Origin: Incurvaria masculella
Lineage: Eukaryota; Arthropoda; Insecta; Lepidoptera; Incurvariidae
Assembly (NCBI GenBank): GCA_946894095.1
Contig: OX335660.1
Location: 10,855,001-10,919,000 of the forward strand
Reading direction: 5' to 3'
Length of the DNA: 64,000 bases
In this document: in pieces, positions 59,326-64,000 of the stretch
Layout: every line of letters begins with the position of its first letter
Position numbering within the stretch: the first letter of the stretch is position 1
Made by a program: the position numbers and the translations under genes
The notes under the pieces: generated by a model
Database searches by the model: none
The model's input: only the letters and a program-made list of their open reading frames with translations
Told to the model about the DNA's origin: nothing

Positions 59326-59331
59326 AAAAAA
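59326..59331 (-). terminator. Pol III T-run terminator of tRNA-Thr
   Basis: A run of six T on the minus strand, 8 bp past the tRNA 3' end, with a second T run further on. Confidence 0.85.
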
Positions 59332-59339
59332 TATACACC

Positions 59340-59412
59340 TGCCCCCAGAGAGATTTGAACTCTCGACCCCTGGTTTACAAGACCAGTGCTCTAACCCCTG
59401 AGCTATGGAGGC
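59340..59412 (-). tRNA. tRNA-Thr (anticodon UGU)
   Basis: 73-nt cloverleaf without intron. The acceptor stem GCCTCCA pairs with TGGGGGC (one G-T), with discriminator A. The D-arm has TAGCTCAGGGGTTAGAGCA. The anticodon arm CTGGTCTTGTAAACCAG presents TGT. The T-arm GAGAGTTCAAATCTCTC contains the B box GTTCAAATC. All stems pair, so the gene is probably functional rather than a SINE relic. Confidence 0.96.
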
Positions 59413-60770
59413 GCACGGACTGTGAGTTGTAAATAGCGTAAGCAAGCGCCAGCCGCTTCGGTGTCGACGATCGCTCACTTACACACACACGCGCACGCGA
59501 ACAGTGCGCTGAGTTACCGCTAGATGGCGCTTAAATGTTTTTTTTGCGTTACATACGTAGAAGCCGGTTGCCGTGTTTTTGGGAAAAACAAAACACTAGA
59601 TGTCACTAGGTAAGTACGTAATTTATTATTGATATATTTAGTACTTGTAAATAAATATCATAACCATTCTCGGTACATATTTCTCATCCAATATGTATCA
59701 TAATAGCTCGGACCTTGCCCCGGGCGCCCGGGTGTTAGTCAACGATTTCAAGGCAACCACATATTTTTATCAGTCTATTTTGCGTCTTGTCCCCTGAGGC
59801 TAGAACAGTCTCAATACGAAAGAGGTCTCAGCGGGTAACTTCTAAAATAGCTAAAGTCGGAAATAGGGTACGTATTTTGCAACGGATTCGAGCTGATTTA
59901 ATTAAACTTTACGGACCATTGACAAAGTTTGTTGCTCTGACAACACAAGGGCAATCGAGTATGAAATTAGAAATGTTCCAACAGATAGGTAGTAGAACAC
60001 TACTACCTACGCTTCGCTCTTCGCACGGTCATTAAATGAATTCGCGCTTGATACTATTATTACAATCGGACATAACTTCGGACAAATCGGACTAGCATTG
60101 TTTTTAAAAAAAAATTCAGTGTGGTCGTTGATCGAAAATTTATTACCGAGCTTATTTCATAGTCGTTCTAATATGTTACAGCTATATATGTATTTAATAA
60201 TTTTGCGATACACGCCATTTTTTTTACCAATCATGGTGTAGAATGGTGATTGGAGTACTAAGCTGGTGTTGCTGAAATATCCATTCATCCATTAAAACAC
60301 TAATACTCCCCAACATTTACATTTTACATTTTTTAACATACCTTTTCGATTGGAAAATATTGGCTTATAAAAATTGGAAAAAAGTTGTCTTTTTTAACGT
60401 TAATTTTCAATTTTTTTACTAAAAATACAGATATTTACAAACAAATCAAAATCTACGGACATAAAATGAAACTTTCTCAAGTGATAAATAGATTTTTTAA
60501 ATCTGACAAATTTTAGTGTGTTTCATATGTTTCGTATTAAATATATATCTGAATCAGACTGATTCGAAACAGTATCTGCAGAGATCGGTAATAATATAAA
60601 TAAACGATTCAAAACACACGCATGAAATGTCCAATAAACAATAGCCCCACGCCCACTCCCAAAATGTGCATAACAACGTGGCGCCCTCGTCCCGTGCTCA
60701 TCGATTTTTTTGTAATATAGCGGCATATTAAATTAGATATTCGGGCGAGCAGGGCAGGAGGGAAGTTTAT
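59413..60770. other. Intergenic, one unassigned open frame
   Basis: A plus-strand frame at 59787-60035 (SQRVTSKIAKVGNRVRILQR, LIKLYGPLTKFVALTTQGQS) has no family features I know and no obvious promoter. Probably repeat-derived. The rest is AT-rich. Confidence 0.35.
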
Positions 60771-60774
60771 TAAA

Positions 60775-61040
60775 TTTATAGAGCCGTAACTCAGCGTGGA
60801 GGCAGGCTAGCGGCGTCGGGGGTGCCGGGGGGGAGGCGCTGGCGGTATAGCGGCGGCGGCGCGGCGACCGTTATTCCGGCGGCCGAACTAGCTGCCCGGA
60901 CAAGGTAATAATCGGCAACATTTCAGCCCACGGCAGTAGAATAAATAATGGGAAGTCCCGTCCTAGAACGGCCGGACCGAGCGAAGCGGACACTTCGGCC
61001 TAGACAAAGTGTCTCCGTGTCGGGCCATCGCCGAGGGAAA
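60775..61040. promoter_or_regulatory. CpG-rich patch, possible promoter
   Basis: GCGGCGGCGGCGCGGCGACC and CCGGCGGCCGAACTAG stand out from AT-rich flanks. GGACAAG|GTAATA is a possible plus-strand donor at about 60904. It could be a promoter of an unseen plus-strand gene or of UBL3 in the other direction. No coding start supports either. Confidence 0.35.
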
Positions 61041-61117
61041 TGACACAATTTCGCAGGTTCCGGTTCAACGTTCTATCCTATGTATATCTTACTGTACACA
61101 CTCGAAACATTGGTTTT

Positions 61118-61300
61118 TTAGGGTTCCGTACGGCCAACGGAACCCTAATACTTAGCCTCCGCTGTCCGTCCGTCCGTCCGTCCGTCCGTCCGTCCTTCCG
61201 TCCATCCGTCCGTCTGTCACGGGGCTGCATCTCATGAACCGATATATGTAGGCCGCTGACATTTTCACAGTGTGTATTTATTTTGCCGCTATAGGTAAAC
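61118..61300 (+). repeat. GGTTCCGTAC / (GTCC)n repeat copy
   Basis: TAGGGTTCCGTACGGCC, TAATACTTAGCCTCCGCTG, (GTCC)n, GTCTGTCACGGGGCTG, CTCATGAACCG. It directly precedes a family-B MITE. Confidence 0.75.
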
Positions 61301-61360
61301 TTAAAAAATATAAAAATTAAAAATGAACAATTCCTACACAAAAAACTTGATTTTTTGGTG

Positions 61361-61909
61361 TTAAGGTGGCCCAACCCGGCGGGCCTAACTCATTCGCGGG
61401 CACGGTACAAAACCGTGCTGTTGCGCTCTGGGACCTTCTCTGTTTCAAAGAATAAGACAGGCTCCGTGATGAGGAAGATGCAACATATCCACAAAAAAGA
61501 CAATGTGCATAGTGTATGATTTAGTAAGATTTACGAAAATTTTAATTTCAAAACGACTTATAGCTAAAAGTAAACCACGACCGCTTTAGTAAAAAATCTA
61601 ACAAAAACCAAATAGATCATAAATCTTAATGAAATAAGCTATGTCTGATGACTAATCTTTTTAAGATGTTCTTACTTTATCATTGCGTAATCCACCTCCA
61701 AAGTTATTGTATAAAACGCGCGAAAAATTCGAACTTTCGGACCTTATAAGTTGAAACCAAACACAATTTTTCAATGCCAATGGTCATCAGACATCTAGTT
61801 CGATCAAATAAAGCTATTTTGAGCAAAATTTTGGATCTCTCACAAGAAAAATGGGCGTGATCTTCTTTCCCCGTTTGTATGGGGAGATGAGCGGGATGGG
61901 CCACCTTAA
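61361..61909. repeat. TTAA-flanked MITE, family B, full length
   Basis: TTAAGGTGGCCCAACCCGG to GATGGGCCACCTTAA. The termini form a clear inverted repeat (GGTGGCCCA / TGGGCCACC). Confidence 0.87.
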
Positions 61910-61964
61910 ATCTTGTACTACGTAAACCTTCGTTTGCGAGTCCGACTCGCAAGTGGCCGGTTTT

Positions 61965-62255
61965 TATGTAACTGAACATGAATGGCGAATACCACACCTA
62001 CTGTCATGATGTTAGCCCAATAAGCTTCGTGGGAATTAGGTGTCATGCTAGGGCCATCCTTTTATTGAACGGCTACATTGAACTGGATAGAAAAAACCTC
62101 GGAAAACACGGTCAATTTTGATTGCCCCTTCGACCATCGTTCATTAAATGCACTGGTACCAAGGCGGTCGGAATCAACCCGATCACCCAGTAAGTAAGGA
62201 CTTACAGTTTTACGTGATATCCGAACCACGAACGACAAATCCCTAGTCGGCTCTT
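61965..62255 (-). repeat. SINE copy, diverged
   Basis: GAATGGCGAATACCACACC, GGCTACATTGAACTGGAT and GATTGCCCCTTCGACCATCG follow the SINE body in reverse orientation. Confidence 0.65.
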
Positions 62256-62561
62256 GTATTATTTTCAAGTGCCGGATAACCAATTTACCGTTATAATAAA
62301 TTATTTTCTATAATTTATTGTATTCTGTTGTTATTTAGTTCGTGTGCTCTTATTTGTGTGTTTATCTTTAATTTCGTTCGCTTTAAAACATTATTAACTT
62401 AATTGTTTCGGTCAGTATTGCTATATTCCGGGAGGTCACGACATGTTTGGCCATGATAAGGTCTGAATCTGGGTTCACGTGTTAGAGACCAACCCTCTGA
62501 TGCTAAATATGTCGGTCTGCCTGCGCCTTGTGGTTGCGTTATCTAGATTGGCTTTATAAAA

Positions 62562-62816
62562 ACCGGCCAAGTGGTTCCGTACCATCGTACAAGATTTACC
62601 CCAAAAATAACACGTTTTTTGTATGGGGCCCCCCTTTAATTTTTTTAATTTTATAATTTTGCCTATTTGTTGTAATAGCGGCAAAAATTAATACATGATC
62701 TGTGAAAAAATCAGCTTTCTACCTGTTACGGTTCATGAGATACAGCCCTGTGACAGACGGACGGACGGACGGACGTACGGACGGACAGCGGAGGCTTAGT
62801 AATAGGGTTCCGTTTT
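62562..62816 (-). repeat. GGTTCCGTAC-family repeat copy
   Basis: AACCGGCCAAGTGG at one end, CAGCCCTGTGACAGACGG with GGAC repeats and TAATAGGGTTCCGTTTTCAC at the other. Confidence 0.72.
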
Positions 62817-63480
62817 CACCTATTAATACCTATTAATGGTACCTATTAATTATGCAACAATAAACAGTCGGTTTTTAACAAAATACTTAAATATACCTAA
62901 ATTTGGGGGGGCTACCTTTCCGATCAGGGCCCTTAGCATGCAAACCACGCAAAGCTCTCGATATCGAAAAATTCGATATCGGATATGAATTCGTGATCGT
63001 GAAGGTTTTCGATTTCACCGCGATCATGCTAATTCGATCAGGGGCGGGGGGAGCCTAATCGAAAAGTAAAAACGAGGGACGATAGGTCGACACTCGATCT
63101 AAAAGCATAGACAAAACATCCATCTCATCCCGCTAGCTAACCTTTTTAAGTCGATCGGTATTTTTGCAGAAAACTGCATTTTTTGATGTGTTCTTGATAG
63201 ATTTAAATATTTTCTGATAATTTAAACCTAAAAGATGTCATAATATAACGATAGGAAGGAAATAAAATTAAATTACAGAAACCATAGACTAAAAATCTGA
63301 ATCCATAGAAGAAATAGGTCTAATGTACGATAGCACAGAATATATTGTTACAAGCATTATATTCTCTTTGGTCACCAGCTGTTCTGTGATGTGTTCATAC
63401 TCTCGTGGTAGATTTAGCTGAAGAATAACCCAAGTTCCAAGGTGATTAGCTGATGTACCCCACACTAGCCTCTTCCCGAA
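62817..63480. other. Unassigned stretch with CGATATCG-type palindromes
   Basis: CTCGATATCGAAAAATTCGA continues into TATCGG near 62959-62983, and GATCGTGAAGG..CGCGATCA lies just after. No coding signal. Confidence 0.4.
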
Positions 63481-63486
63481 GACGAT

Positions 63487-63672
63487 GTGGATCATAAACA
63501 GCTTCGTGAACATCTCGAGCGCATCGCCGCGGAGGCGTCTCGGCCCGGCCTTCTCGCCTTGTCGGCGGTCACCCTGAGGAGGTGCAGACACTTGCCAGGG
63601 CCCCTGCGGCCTATCTTGCGAGCTGCGTGCAGTTCTTTGACCCTTCAAGAGCACGAGGGTTCGATACAATAG
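63487..63672 (+). CDS. Unassigned GC-rich open frame
   Basis: A GC-rich island of about 170 bp in AT-rich DNA. The plus frame reads LREHLERIAAEASRPGLLAL and SAVTLRRCRHLPGPLRPILR. The spacing of Leu, Arg and LPGPL is loosely like a SOCS box, but the match is weak. The minus strand is also open (VKELHAARKIGRRGPGKCLH in one frame), so strand is uncertain. No clear splice sites. Possibly an exon of a neighbouring gene or an old mobile-element fragment. Confidence 0.25.
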   Translation: MDHKQLREHLERIAAEASRPGLLALSAVTLRRCRHLPGPLRPILRAACSSLTLQEHEGSIQ

Positions 63673-63680
63673 GTACCTAC

Positions 63681-64000
63681 AGTTTTAATTTTTATTCTTC
63701 CCGTAATTCAATCTAGCTGCTCTCACTACACATTAAACCTAGTTCATTTGGAATTTAACTCTTTGTAGCACTTATTTTGATAACATTACACCATATTTGA
63801 ATGTTCAATAATCAAATGAGGCATACATAAAACGAAATAAACGCAGTTCTTATCCAAACATTAAAACGTCAGTTGAATAAACTTCTAACTTGAGGATAGG
63901 GTTTCCATTACATTAGCAATCTTGAAAGTTAGCTTTATGGATAGGGAGAGTATTACGACATACAAGCCATTATTGATTAAATGTTACTCAAAAATGCAAA
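63681..64000. other. AT-rich end of window
   Basis: No features recognised. Confidence 0.4.

Noticed and set aside
60775..61040. First exon of UBL3 in the CpG-rich patch
   Set aside because: No frame resembles the expected N-terminal ubiquitin-fold sequence; kept only as a possible promoter.

Overview
The window looks like a piece of a moth or butterfly nuclear genome (order inferred, species not identified). Genes are split by GT-AG introns with small exons of 75-230 bp, the introns are AT-rich and packed with repeats, and several repeat families resemble those of Lepidoptera: tRNA-headed SINEs, a repeat carrying (GTCC)n and GGTTCCGTAC, TTAA-flanked MITEs, snap-back MITEs, mariner, Penelope, RTE and Jockey/CR1-type relics. 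No bacterial, viral or CRISPR signal was seen.

Layout. (1) About 4.6-17.3 kb, minus strand: the N-terminal 598 residues of Pcf11, the pre-mRNA cleavage and termination factor. Six coding exons cover the complete CTD-interaction domain, and the gene runs off the left side. Its introns hold an intact mariner with an uninterrupted DD34D transposase, a second decayed transposase and several MITEs. (2) About 21.4-22.1 kb: a CpG-rich, probably divergent promoter. To its right is a plus-strand gene I cannot name (exons at 22067, 22417 and about 25947, phases compatible). (3) About 22.6-36 kb: a repeat-rich block. It contains a roughly 1-kb fold-back palindrome, a 118-bp satellite that switches orientation, and a 6291-bp element with long inverted termini and a TAA target duplication (Harbinger-like). 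That element is inserted in a SINE and stuffed with LINE and Penelope remains. (4) 36378-45622, plus strand: a complete RNA polymerase III subunit RPC3 gene (11 exons, 514 aa). A truncated LINE with a perfect 13-bp target duplication sits in intron 3. (5) About 46-53.9 kb: AT-rich and gene-poor. (6) 53972-55190, minus strand: the last two coding exons of UBL3, ending in a CCIL prenylation box. (7) 55.2-64 kb: LINE and MITE remains, one tRNA-Thr(UGU) gene, a CpG-rich patch and more repeats.

The genes are housekeeping genes with no operon-like relation. The most unusual theme is small-scale exon duplication in three places: a 122-bp tandem array made from the UBL3 ubiquitin-fold exon and its splice donor, a 64-bp triplication over the acceptor of RPC3 exon 10, and a decayed second copy of RPC3 exon 7. 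I found no convincing new biological system. The best leads are these exon duplications, the unnamed plus-strand gene and the 6.3-kb Harbinger-like element.
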